Source: Sipunculus nudus (Eukaryota > Annelida > Sipuncula > Golfingiida > Sipunculidae). Taken from it: a DNA stretch of 64,000 nt. The translations under genes were made by a program, and so were the position numbers. Shown here in pieces: positions 36,011 through 46,770 of the stretch. A model generated the notes under the pieces. The model searched no databases. It saw only the letters and a list, made by a program, of their open reading frames with translations, and was not told where the DNA came from. The stretch is taken from contig CM049318.1 in assembly GCA_026874595.1 (NCBI GenBank), positions 30,067,956 to 30,131,955 of the forward strand, written 5' to 3'. The first letter of the stretch is position 1. Each line of letters starts with the position of its first letter.

Positions 36011-36195
36011 TAATAAAACCCCTCTATAGCGGACAGTCAGGGGACGGGACGATTTGTTCTTTATAGCAGGGTGTCCTCCACAGGGTACACAGTTCCATCA
36101 ACCATTGACTGGGTTATTATTTGACAGAGAATATATATTCCAAAACTGACTGACAGCGGCAGAACATACCCTCAGATACATTGTATGTTGTTAGA
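36009..36195. mobile_element. pogo-like remnant
   Basis: AAAACCCCTCTATAGCGGAC resembles a pogo/Tigger end with the characteristic 'ataGcGGacag...gtgtcc' interior. A possible opposite end, GGGGTCTCAGTG, lies near 37172-37183. Gene-duplicate intron sequence lies between them, so one element or two separate remnants are both possible. Confidence 0.4.
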
Positions 36196-37203
36196 CGCCG
36201 CTGTCACATGTCGGATAAAATTCTTAATTTAAAGACGTTTCGTGATCCTGAAATAATCATAAATTAACTAAACGATTTCTAAAACAATTCAACATTTCTT
36301 AATCTAGGTTATATTTACACTCTTCACATTGGCAAAGTAAATACAGATGAATAAATTAAAGGTGTGTCCTACGTCCCTTTTGATTGGCCGGTGGGACTCG
36401 TATCCATGAGACGTATATAATTCCATCGCTGATTGGCTCATGTCAGGACCATATCTCACGTTATGCATCCACACTGCAAAACACTTCCTTATAAGACACG
36501 TGAACGACTCTGTGAAATTACAGGTTCATGATCTGAGCAATGAATGACCATATCTGTGACCGAACAACAGCATAATAAATGCATTTGATCGTCCTTCTTT
36601 TAAAAGCTCACGGAGTCCCCTCTGAGGTGAGATTTAATGATCTATAACCGTTCATGTGTGTAACGAATGACAGATAGGTTTCATCCTCGTTCCCAGGCCA
36701 ATGAGAAAACAATATGGCCCAAAATCAGAATAACTGTTTCACTTTTAAAACTCGGTATAACAGAAAGTCGGTTTCGGTTAAAATTTACAAACTCCCAGGG
36801 AAATATTTTGTTACCAAAGTTACCTGTCTAAGTAATAAAAAGTTCTGAGTGCTGACAAGCTCACTGGCGCTAACTCCAGGGATCTCTCATTACGCTTCGC
36901 TGTGCGATTGGTGCAGTAAGAAGCTTACACTTAGCAGAACACAATCGCAGTTATGAATCATTTGTCCTACTACCGGCCAACTCGGCCGTTTGTCTCTCCG
37001 TTGGGGGGGGGGGGGGGGTGGGTGGGTAACTGTTGGAAAGACGAAAAGTGTCCGTTGTCCTGAAAAGTGGGGTGCCACATTAGTGGTTCTTAAAGTTGTA
37101 CAAACGTCTAGTCGTCCTGAAGACTGTCCGTTACGCAGGGTGTCCTCCCCAGAAGGGTGTCCGCAGCCTGGGGTCTCAGTGTAATAATAACAATTATGAT
37201 CAG

Positions 37204-37256
<53 letters not shown>

Positions 37257-38259
37257 CGAATGAATAAACCTTTGCCTACCTACAGCTTCAGTTACGATGG
37301 AGATAACAGCAGCGCGGATCAACCATTCAACAAACATCATGTAGCAGTAGACGATAAACTTACACGAACATGAACGTAGATCAACTGTAGATTCCACTCA
37401 CTGAATAAAATATTTCACAAACGTAATCCCCCATTAGCACATCAGAAAATGTACAATCATATAAACCCGATACCAGTCTGTCCATGAGAAAACCCCAGCG
37501 TTGTACAAGTTTACTTCCTGGTGTATTTTTAATTCGGAACAAGACGTTCACTGGCGCGTTAGGTAAACAAACGTCAACCACGGCACCAGGCATCTGCTGT
37601 CGTCAATTGTCATACGACAGGTCTTTACACCATTGGCAACATACACATGTAAATCCTGTTTAAGAGGAGAGTGTTTCATCTGAAACCGTATAATACTTCC
37701 TGGTGAGACTCAGGCTCGCTTCAGTGCGCACATAGCTAGTCGTCAAAACATCCTCTCCCCGTGTACGTCGGTGTGTTGATATACAAGTTACATATAAAAC
37801 TATATGATATTGCATGTTCTCCATGCATGATCTACTCGTCAGTTATAAAGCTTGGGCTGGTGACATTTTTTTCATTCCTCAGCGATGTAGTGTGATCATA
37901 GTAGGGCCCTGGCTTGATTTAAAGGGCCCTATTTCGATATTAGAAATCTATAAAAAAAAGATAATGCTAAAGACCTTTCTTTTAAAATGAACAAAAAAAA
38001 ATAATAAAAAAGCGTCGATCAAACGGTGCACAAGCTTCCTGTTTTGTCCATACCCACATGTTGATAACATGTAGGTGCCAACAAATGGCCGCCATTCGTT
38101 GCCCCAAAACGCCCAAAAAGGAGATCTGGGGGCAAATAAGATCAATGTGACTAACCACAGTTAGAACAGATTCTTAATGCAACCTCACAACCAACAACTA
38201 GTTTTACATGTTTTAATTCAGCTTGTCGGCATGACTTCTTGTACCATGTTCTTAAGCAG

Positions 38260-38265
<6 letters not shown>
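36195..38265 (-). repeat. 5' region and intron copy 2 of the duplicated gene family
   Basis: The whole stretch, apart from inserted sequence at about 36600-37200, lines up with 62.58-64.0 kb. Intron landmarks 'acgatttctaa', 'acattggcaaagtaa' / 'gcgatggcaaaggtaa' and 'gagcaatgaatga' / 'gagcaatcaatga' are shared. A (GT)n tract at 37214-37252 lies just inside the intron. Confidence 0.7.
37280..37340 (-). CDS. Signal-peptide exon, copy 2 (partial gene)
   Basis: The exon encodes MMFVEWLIRAAVISIVTEAV and ends in phase 1 at GTAG|GTAGGC. The hydrophobic core with a short charged start is a plausible secretion signal. Compared with the 63.2-kb copy it has an extra ATG and two extra codons before the donor. 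Donor choice is slightly ambiguous because GTAG is repeated. No following exon is found downstream on the minus strand within a few kb, where TE sequence intervenes. Confidence 0.45.
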
Positions 38266-38317
<52 letters not shown>

Positions 38318-38403
38318 CGTAACAGATTACTTTAAATTAAATATGAATATATGTACATGTATATATATGTATGTAAATATACGAGAATTATTAAAATTAA
38401 ACG

Positions 38404-38467
<64 letters not shown>

Positions 38468-38560
38468 TAACAGATTAATTTAAATTAAATATGAATATAT
38501 GTGTACATGTATATAATATGTATGTAAATATACGAGAATTATTAAAATTAAACGGGTATA

Positions 38561-38627
<67 letters not shown>

Positions 38628-38676
38628 TTTTTTGTTCATGTCGTAACATATTTTTTTTAAGATTAATTAATATATA

Positions 38677-38720
<44 letters not shown>

Positions 38721-38880
38721 TAACAGATTAATTTAAATTAAATATGAATATATGTACATGTATATAATATATATATATATATTTATTTTTTTGTTCATGT
38801 CGTAACATATTTTTTTTAAGATTAATTAACGTTGAATATATATTAATATATACATACATATATATAAAGATATATTTTTA
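38265..38880. repeat. Tandem block of (TA)n plus about 95-bp spacer
   Basis: Three units alternate a TA tract with a spacer that starts GCGTAACAGATTA, runs through 'aaattaaatatgaatatatg', and in the first two units ends 'aattaaacgggtat'. Spacers begin near 38317, 38464 and 38717. The block borders gene-family copy 2. Confidence 0.85.
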
Positions 38881-38965
38881 TATAAATTTGTATATACATG
38901 TATATGAATTTTCTGATTTTTTTAGTACGAGAATTGATAAACTTAAACGGGAATATATGTGTATA

Positions 38966-39145
38966 TAGTGAAACCTCTTTAATGTGAGTCCAACTAGGTC
39001 TGAGCTAAACTATACGATTTATAGAGGTATCCACTATATGGTAGCTGTGACCGCAGCATAATAAATAATACAGGATAAATAACAGGACTAAAAAATGCCC
39101 ACTTTATAGAGGTGCTTACTTTATCAGGTAGCCACTAGGTAGGGG
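38966..39145. mobile_element. pogo-like remnant, duplicate of 44.63-44.80 kb
   Basis: AGTGAAACCTCTTTAATG is followed by 'tatagaggt' motifs and 'gtgaccgcagcataa'. The same order occurs at 44631-44805 ('gtgaccgcaacataa', 'tatagaggt'). The two copies belong to a larger segmental duplication. Confidence 0.6.
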
Positions 39146-39326
39146 CGGATTTAGGGGGGGGCAAGGGGTGTGCAGGGGGGGGGGGGCTCTTCCTCTTAAT
39201 TCCCCCCTCTCGGGCGGTTCGCGACCTCGCAATGTGTGAGCCCCCCTGTTCTGAATTCCAGAATGCGCCCCTGCTAGGACAGGTTCCAATGCTTTATTAA
39301 AACACACATCTAGTACCACTGTTTAT

Positions 39327-39846
39327 TACGGTGGCTCGTATAGGACATGCACAAAATTATTTTTTATCTCGTTCCCACGCGATAGTATCTCGTGGCCACG
39401 CGATAATTATCTCGTTCTCACGAGATAGTATCTCGTTCCCACGCGATAATTATCTCGTTCCCACGCGATAGTATCTCGTGACCACGCGATAATTATCTCG
39501 TTCCCACGAGATAGTATCTCGTGGCCACGCGATAATTATCTCGTTCCCAATATATATATATATCCTCTTCTGCTCAGTACTTGGGGTACCATATACACAG
39601 GGCCACAAACTCCGGGATTTGCGGTGAAGAAAGTTGATATTCTGTGTGAAAATGAATCCATTGCCAGACAAGCATTGACCAATAAAATGCACCAGAATGC
39701 AGTAGTACCCATACAGTTTTTCAAAATTTTCAAAACCTTGGGAGGGTGAGACCCCCTCCCAACCACCACCCCCCCCCCCCCTCCGTCGGGGACTACCCCA
39801 TCGAATCCCCCCCCCCTGCCATTTGTGTCAGGCTACGGCCCTTATT

Positions 39847-39899
<53 letters not shown>

Positions 39900-39952
39900 T
39901 AATATATAAATAATATATATGTATATATAATATATATATTATATATATATGC

Positions 39953-40025
<73 letters not shown>

Positions 40026-40626
40026 CTATTTGGGTATAATATTGGGCCCCCAATGAAATTTGGTTTCGCCGCCAATGGTAATATATATTGTGAACATTTA
40101 TTATGAAAAATATTTTACCGGAACTAGCCCCCCCCCCCCTTCCCCCGCTCACACATTCTCCAGAAAACGTGGCCCACGAGTGTTGTACGAGTGCCCGTTG
40201 TATCATTTCAGGTCTCAGCATATTAAGTCCATTCTAAATTCATGCAAATAATAGACCATAGTCTTCATTTAGTGTATAGAAGCATGCCTCAAGGATTTAA
40301 GATGTAGGTCTTACTGTATTATCTATCTACATTTATCTCGTTCCCACGCGATAATTATCGCGTGGCCACGCGATAGTATCGCGTGGGAACGAGATAATTA
40401 TCGCGTGGCCACTAGATACTAACGCGTGGGAACGAGATAATTATCGCGTGGCCACGAGATACTAACGCGTGGGAACGAGATAATTATCGCGTGGCCACGA
40501 GATACTAACGCGTGGGAACGAGATAATTATCGCGTGGCCACGAGATACTAACGCGTGGGAACGAGATACTACCTCGTGGGAACGAGATAAAAATAATTTT
40601 GTGCATGTCCTATACGAGCCACCGTA
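39327..40626. mobile_element. Foldback element FB2 with 6-bp target duplication
   Basis: The 1,300-bp element starts TACGGTGGCTCGTATAGGAC and ends with the reverse complement. It is flanked by GTTTAT at 39321-39326 and 40627-40632. Each arm is an array of short related units such as ATCTCGTTCCCACGCGATA and ATCTCGTGGCCACGCGATA (left to about 39548, right from about 40333). The middle holds (TA)n tracts and C-rich sequence and no transposase. A paralogous flank at 44.83 kb lacks the element, which confirms the boundaries. Confidence 0.88.
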
Positions 40627-40639
40627 GTTTATTACCGTA

Positions 40640-41100
40640 AACCCATCCGAAGTATTTGATGGGTTAACGGAGTGCAACTCCTGTATCAGCCGCTGGTTAC
40701 TTCTCCGAAATATCATTGATATCATATAAGATTTAATCTTAATGAAGAGGCCAACAGAACCGCTCTATATGTCGATCGCTTCACAGGTCAATGGGGCAAA
40801 CGACTCTCCCATCGTGATATCCGTGTTTAAGGGGAGTTTTAGATCAATATCGAATATCCCTAATACTGGAAACTGTCATTCCGCTACACATTTGCTGCAG
40901 ACACGGTTTGGAGACTTTAAATATTGAGGTGAAAACACATTGAATGAAAAAATGTGGTTGAATGATATTATATTAACTTTTAAAAAGGTTTGCTTTGAAT
41001 GGAATAACCACATTGCTTTTAACAGGATTATACAGATGAATTCGCATGTTGTCCGGCCTTCTCAAAATCATATTTTTATCACTCTGGGATGTCTCCCTGT
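40640..41100. repeat. Array-flanking segment, copy 1
   Basis: Lines up with 44850-45290: both have 'aacggagtgcaa', 'agatttaatcttaatg', 'acatatcgaatatcc' or a close variant, and 'ctgtcattcc' in the same order. In both places the segment leads into the C/T-rich tandem array. A 61-codon frame at 40742 is not conserved. Confidence 0.75.
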
Positions 41101-41109
41101 CTTACACTG

Positions 41110-43858
41110 CACCATATACTGACCCCGATGGCCATTCTAACTTATATATGGCGGCAAAAAAACTGACCCCTGTGTCCGTCCATTCCTCCCGTCACGCTAT
41201 CATATACTAACCCCTTTGTCTCCCAATCCAAGTAAATCATACAATGATATAGTGACCACCGTGTACCTCCTTACCTCCTACACGCCAACATATACTGACT
41301 CTTGTATTCTTCACACCCATTCAATCAGGTCATCATATGTTGACTTTTGTGTCCCATCGTACCTCTATATCACGACATGAAATACTGATCCCTGTGTCCG
41401 TCTTTATTTCTACATCACGCCATCATAAAGTGCCCCCTGTCTCTCTCGCATTGCTTATACAACACGCCATTATATACACGGTAATATGGACACCTTTTCC
41501 CTCCTTCACTCTAAATCACACCTTCATTCACTCAGTCGAGTGGGTCTCCATCCCACTTAATCACGCCTTAATATACTGACAAGTGCATGATTCCCTCAAT
41601 CCCGCTTCAAAACGCCATCAGATACCACCCAACGTATGTTTCATTCCTTCTTTATGGTGCCATAATATATCATATAAATGTATTGCAATGCCCTTCTTTA
41701 CTTTTATCATCACGCCATCGTGACCTTATACCTCTGTCTCTTTTCTCCCTTCTACATCACGGTATCTTGTATTTATCCCTATATAACTGCTTCCCTCATC
41801 ACGACGCAAGCAAATATGTTTCCCTGTACTTATCCCTATTTCCCTGCTGCCTTCATCACGACTCATATATTTATCTCCTTTCATTTATTATGCCATCATA
41901 TACTGATCCATATGTGCCCCTTCCCCCTTCACGAGGCCATCATCTACTTATTACTATGTCCCTTCTCCCCTTTATATCATGTTATCATATATTTAACTCT
42001 CTGTATACCATATTCCCTCTCCATCAGGGCATCATACTCTTATCGGTGTGACCCTTCATCACGCTACATATAATGACCTATGTTTCCCTTCTTCACTCTT
42101 CATCACGCCATAGTATACTGACCTATGTGTCCCTCCCTGCCTTTTCATCACGCCATCATATACTGATCTATGTGTCCCTCCTTACCTCTTCGTCACGCCA
42201 TCATATACTGACCTATGTGTCCCTCCCTCCCTCTTCATCACGCCATCATATACTGACTTATGTGTCCCTCCATCCCTTTTCATCACGCCATCATAACATG
42301 TACTGGAGCTATATGTCCCAACTTCCCTCTTTACCGCGCTATCATATATTGACCAATGTGTCCCGCCTCACTCTTCCTCACGCCTTCACTTACTTAACCT
42401 ATAAGTTCCTCCCTCCTTTTCAATCACGCCATCATAACATGTACCTGTGTCCCTCCTTCCATCTTATTCACATTAATATATACTGATCACTGTGTTCCTC
42501 CATACTCACATTATTATATACTGGCCCATGTGTTCCTTCTGCAATATTCATCACATCATTATAAACTGACCCATGTGTCACTCATCCACTCTTCATCACG
42601 CTACTTATACTGACCTATGTGTCCCTTCTTCACTCTTTATCACGCCATAGTATACTGGCCTATGGGTCCCTACTTCCGCTACATCACGCAACCATATACC
42701 GACCTATGTGTCCCTCCTCCCATCTTCATCATGCCATCATATACTGCCATATGTGTCCCACCTTCCCTCTTCATCACGCCATCATATACTGACCTATGTG
42801 TCCCTCCTTCCCTCTTCATCACGCCATCATATATTGGTCTATGTGTCCCTCCTTCCCTCTTCACCACGCCATCATATACTGACCTATGTATCCCTCCTTC
42901 CCTCTTCATCACGCCATCATATACTGACCTATGTGTCCCTCCCTCCCTTTTCATCACACCATCATATACTGACCTATGTGTCCCTCCCTCCCTTTTCATC
43001 ACGCCATCATTACATGTACCTGACCTATATTTCCCAACTTCCCTCTTTACCGCACTATCATATACTGACCTATGTGTCCTCCTTCCCTCTTCATCACGCC
43101 ACCTCTTGTTAACCTATTTACACCTCATTCCCACTTTATCACGCCATCATAACATGTACCTGTGTCCCTCCTTCCATCTTATTCACATTATTATATACTG
43201 ACCACTGTGTTCCTCCATACTCACATTATTATATACTGGCCCATGTGTTCCATCTGCAATATTCATCACATCATTATAAACTGACCCATGTGTCACTCAT
43301 CCCTTTTCATCACGTCATCATTACATCACGCAACCATATACCGACCTATGTGTCCCTCCTCCTATCTTCATCATGCCATCATATACTGTCATATGTGTCC
43401 CTCCCTCCCTTTTCATCACGTCATCATTACATGTACCTGACCTATATGTCCCAACTTCCCTCTTTACCGCGCTATCATATATTGACCAATGTGTCCCGCC
43501 TCACTCTTCCTCACGCCTTCACTTACTTAACCTATATGTTCCTCCCTCTCTTTTAATCACGCCATCATAACATGTACCTGTGTCCCTCCTTCCATCTTAT
43601 TCACATTATTATATACTCACCACTGTGTTCCTCCATACTCATATTATTATTTACTGGCCCATGTGTTCCCCCTTCTTCATCTCATCATTATAAACAGACC
43701 TGTGTGTCCCTCCTTCCCATCATATTTTTATCGCTGTGACCCTTTTTTCGCTATTCAATATGTCATCATGTTCTGATCCATGTGTCCATGCACTGACCTA
43801 TATGTCAAAACTTCCCTCTTTACCGCGCAATCATATACTGACCTATGTATCCCTCTAT
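41110..43858 (+). repeat. Tandem array block A, 45-bp units
   Basis: Diverged at its left end, then regular from about 42070. The unit is 45 bp and reads, in pieces, ATCATATACTGACC, TATGTGTCCCTCC, TTCCCTCTTCATCACGCC. A larger block that includes 'ctctttaccgcgctatcatat' and 'cttcacttacttaacctata' near 42330-42400 recurs near 43465-43535, about 1,134 bp later. Frames up to 194 codons on the plus strand and a 15-residue repeat on the minus strand result from the unit length being a multiple of 3. Confidence 0.9.
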
Positions 43859-44013
43859 TGTTACGAAGACAAATAAATGAGGGAAAAATCCTAGGCCGAT
43901 CCGGGAGTCGAACCCAGGTCGGTGGCGCACAAGTCCGGCGTCCCAACCGCTTCGCTAGAAAAGCAAGCTTCACTAGCGAGACAGTTCGGTCAGCTTTCGT
44001 GCACCCCGTAACA
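43859..44013 (-). repeat. TRIM LTR with tRNA-like Pol III promoter
   Basis: The minus strand contains TAGCGAAGCGG (A-box-like, 11 of 12 matches) and, about 30 bp on, GGTTCGACTCC (a perfect B box). CTGGG and CCCGG form a five-pair T stem around a seven-base loop. The other LTR has lost the A box through a 12-bp deletion, and its B-box region is changed (agtagtacc). Confidence 0.7.
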
Positions 44014-44278
44014 CAACCCCTCTTAAGAGCGTTCTTCTATCAGAACAAGACTAATTTTTCACCAGGAGTCACACTTAGGTAAGCTTATTCCCCTGGCCAC
44101 AAAGTTTTATCGTCATCCCGGACCAGCCCCCGTTTTGTTACGAAGACAAATACATGAGGGGAAACTCCTGGGCCGATCCGGGAGTAGTACCCAGGTCGGT
44201 GGCGCACAAGTCCGGCGTCCCAACCGGAAAAGAAGCTAGCGAGACAGTTCGGTCAGCTTTTATGTCCACCCCGTAACA
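43859..44278 (-). mobile_element. TRIM-like miniature LTR retrotransposon
   Basis: Two direct copies of a TGTTACG...CCGTAACA repeat (43859-44013, 155 bp, and 44136-44278, 143 bp) enclose a 122-bp interior. CTAT flanks both sides (43855-43858 and 44279-44282). On the minus strand the interior starts near a TGGTCC motif, a possible primer site, and ends in the purine tract AAGAGGGG just before the second LTR. There is no coding capacity, so movement would need proteins from another element. Confidence 0.75.
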
Positions 44279-44630
44279 CTATAAACAAAAAGTATCTATT
44301 TATGTTATGTATGTTGTGTGTGTTGGTATTTAGTTATACTCATTTTATTAACCTATGCACCATGTAGGCCTATTGCCAGCGAGAGCTTTTGGTGTCTAAC
44401 TACCACAAGTTTATGCTGTGTTTTCTTATATTTCGGCCGTACAATCCGGCATATTTATTTCGGTTCAACAACATTCTCAACAACACGTATGCACCGGTAG
44501 CTTTTAATACAGCAAAATAACTTATTTGCTATCTCCTTCTGGCTCCAGATATTTCAAGATTTACTGCACTCTTTTCGGTCCCACTTTTCACGTCTCGCGA
44601 AACACGGTAATAATAATGTGTTATAGTGTT
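44279..44630. other. Noncoding stretch
   Basis: No repeat or gene recognised. Confidence 0.5.
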
Positions 44631-44805
44631 GGCGACCTTGAGACTTAGCTAAACTCTCCTCTTTATAGTGGTGTCCACTAAATGGAGGTCGTGACCGCAA
44701 CATAAGTAATAACAGAGCAGATATAGCAAGACTATTATAATTTGCCACTTTATATAGAGGTTCCGACTTTATGGAGGTGCCCACTAGTCGAGGTTCCATT
44801 GTACT
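44631..44805. mobile_element. pogo-like remnant, duplicate of 38.97-39.14 kb
   Basis: The same motif order as the copy at 38966-39145: 'tatagtgg', 'gtgaccgcaacataa', 'tatagaggt', 'aggtgcccactag'. Confidence 0.55.
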
Positions 44806-44849
44806 ACACGAGCGTATAAATTATTACTAGTGTTTGATAACATTAAAAG

Positions 44850-45290
44850 CCGCTAAATTATTTGGAGTAACGGAGTGCAAATCCTGTTTAACACTGTGGT
44901 TAGTGCTCCAAGAAATCACTGATCTCAGATTTAATCTTAATGTTCACCACATAATAGTCCAACAGAACAATTACAGAACGACCATGTATGTCGTTACACA
45001 CGCACAAACGATTCCCAGTGAATAGTCTGTCAAACATACGCAGTCCTATATGTATGAAATACATATCGAATATCCGTGATACCCGCAGCTGTCATTCCTG
45101 TAAACATTTACTGAAGATCCGGTTAGGAGAAAACTAAATATTTATGGGACAATATTTTGAAGGAAAATATCTGGCTGATTATATGATGAATTAATTTTGC
45201 TCCACACCCGGTTCTATTCTTTGGAATTCGATTAGCTGAGCTTACCTGTCAAAGACGCAGCAATACTTTCCTATTTCCTTATCTTTGTCA
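44850..45290. repeat. Array-flanking segment, copy 2
   Basis: Paralogue of 40640-41100. Immediately left of it, at 44830-44840, is the empty site of FB2 (actagtgtttgataacatt). Confidence 0.75.
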
Positions 45291-45419
45291 ATAGTTTAAC
45301 ACAGTCTAATGTTTGATTTAGATGGAATAGTCATAGAGCTTTTCCGAGTATTGTATCAGATGCATGGACAACGGATCCTTCTCTCCATTCTCTCCATACA
45401 AGTGTTACTGACGGCTTCT

Positions 45420-46770
45420 CTCTGTGTTTTTACTATCTTTGTATCAGGTTCCTGAATTCCTACCCTCCTCTGTACATCACTATATTACTTGTTCTTCTGT
45501 CCCTACTCCAAACACTCCGCTAATTACTCACGTGTCGTTTCATATCTTACCGCTGGAGGCTATCACCTTCTCCGCCTGTATGACGTCATCATTGCGATTC
45601 CCTGTGACCCTTTTTTCACTGAATCAAAATATTAGGTAATTACCTATGTGTCGGTTCTTTTCTCTGATCGGTGTGTCCCATGTGCCTTCCTTTTCTTTTA
45701 AATTAACGGCATCAGGAACTCCACACACTGCCCCTGCCTCTGTCAACACGACGTCATAATTATTAACCATTGTTTTACCCCTCCTGTCACTGTCTCTGGC
45801 AAAATAATAAAAAAAAAATCATGTCTCTTCCCTTTCTGTATCAGATACTGACCCCTATGTCCCTTCTTCTCCCCACATCACGCTCTCATATCCTGAACCC
45901 AGTTTCTCTCATCCTTGCTACATCAAACCATCCATCAGCAACCAAACACACTGCCCCTGCCTCTGTCAACATGACGTCATAATCATTAACCACTGTTTTA
46001 CCCCTCCTGTCACTGTCTCTGGCATTAACATAAATAAATAAATAATTATGTCTCTTCCCTTTCTGTATCATATACTGACCCGAATGTCCTGAATTTCTCT
46101 CCCCGCATCACGCTCTCATATCCTGAACCCAGTTTCTCTCATCCTCGCTACATCAAACCACCTTAAACTGACCCCTCCTTCATTTTCGTTCACGCCGTCA
46201 TATACTGACCCACGTGTCCATCCTTCCCTATATATCACGCCATCATAAACTGATACATGAAAATCCCTCCTTCCCTCTACATCAATCCATCCTATAACTT
46301 CCCATGTGTTCATCCGTCCCTCTACATCATACCATCATATACCTTGTCGTGTGTCCTTACTTCCCTCTACATCATACTATAAAACTCCTTTCCGTGTGTC
46401 CATCCTTCCCTCTACATCATATCACCATATACCTTTCTCTGTGTCTGTTCTTCTCTCTACATCATACCATCATATATATTTCCGTGTCTTTCCTTCCACA
46501 TACATTATACCATCATATGTATTTCCCTGTGTTCATCCTTAACTCTACATCACACCATCATATACCTTTCTCTGTGTCTCTTCTTTTCTCTACATCATAC
46601 TGCCATATACCTTGCCCTGTGTCCTTAAATCATACCATTATATACCTTTCCCAGTGTCTCTCCGTTCACCTACATTATAATATCATATACTTTTCCCTGT
46701 GTCCCTTCTTCCCTCTATATAACGTCATCATGGAATTATCCCTATATCCCTCCTCCCCCTACATTATACC
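45420..46770 (+). repeat. Tandem array block B, diverged 45-bp units
   Basis: Irregular C/T-rich units become regular 45-mers from about 46300 (pieces CTACATCATACC, ATCATATACCTTTCC, CTGTGTCC, TTCCCT). A tandem duplication of about 224 bp is embedded: the segment starting 'actgcccctgcctctgtcaac' near 45728 repeats near 45952. Confidence 0.85.

Noticed and set aside
43859-44278. Two true tRNA genes
   Set aside because: The A and B boxes and T arm are tRNA-like, but the acceptor and anticodon stems do not close, and the sequence is embedded in a paired TG...CA repeat.
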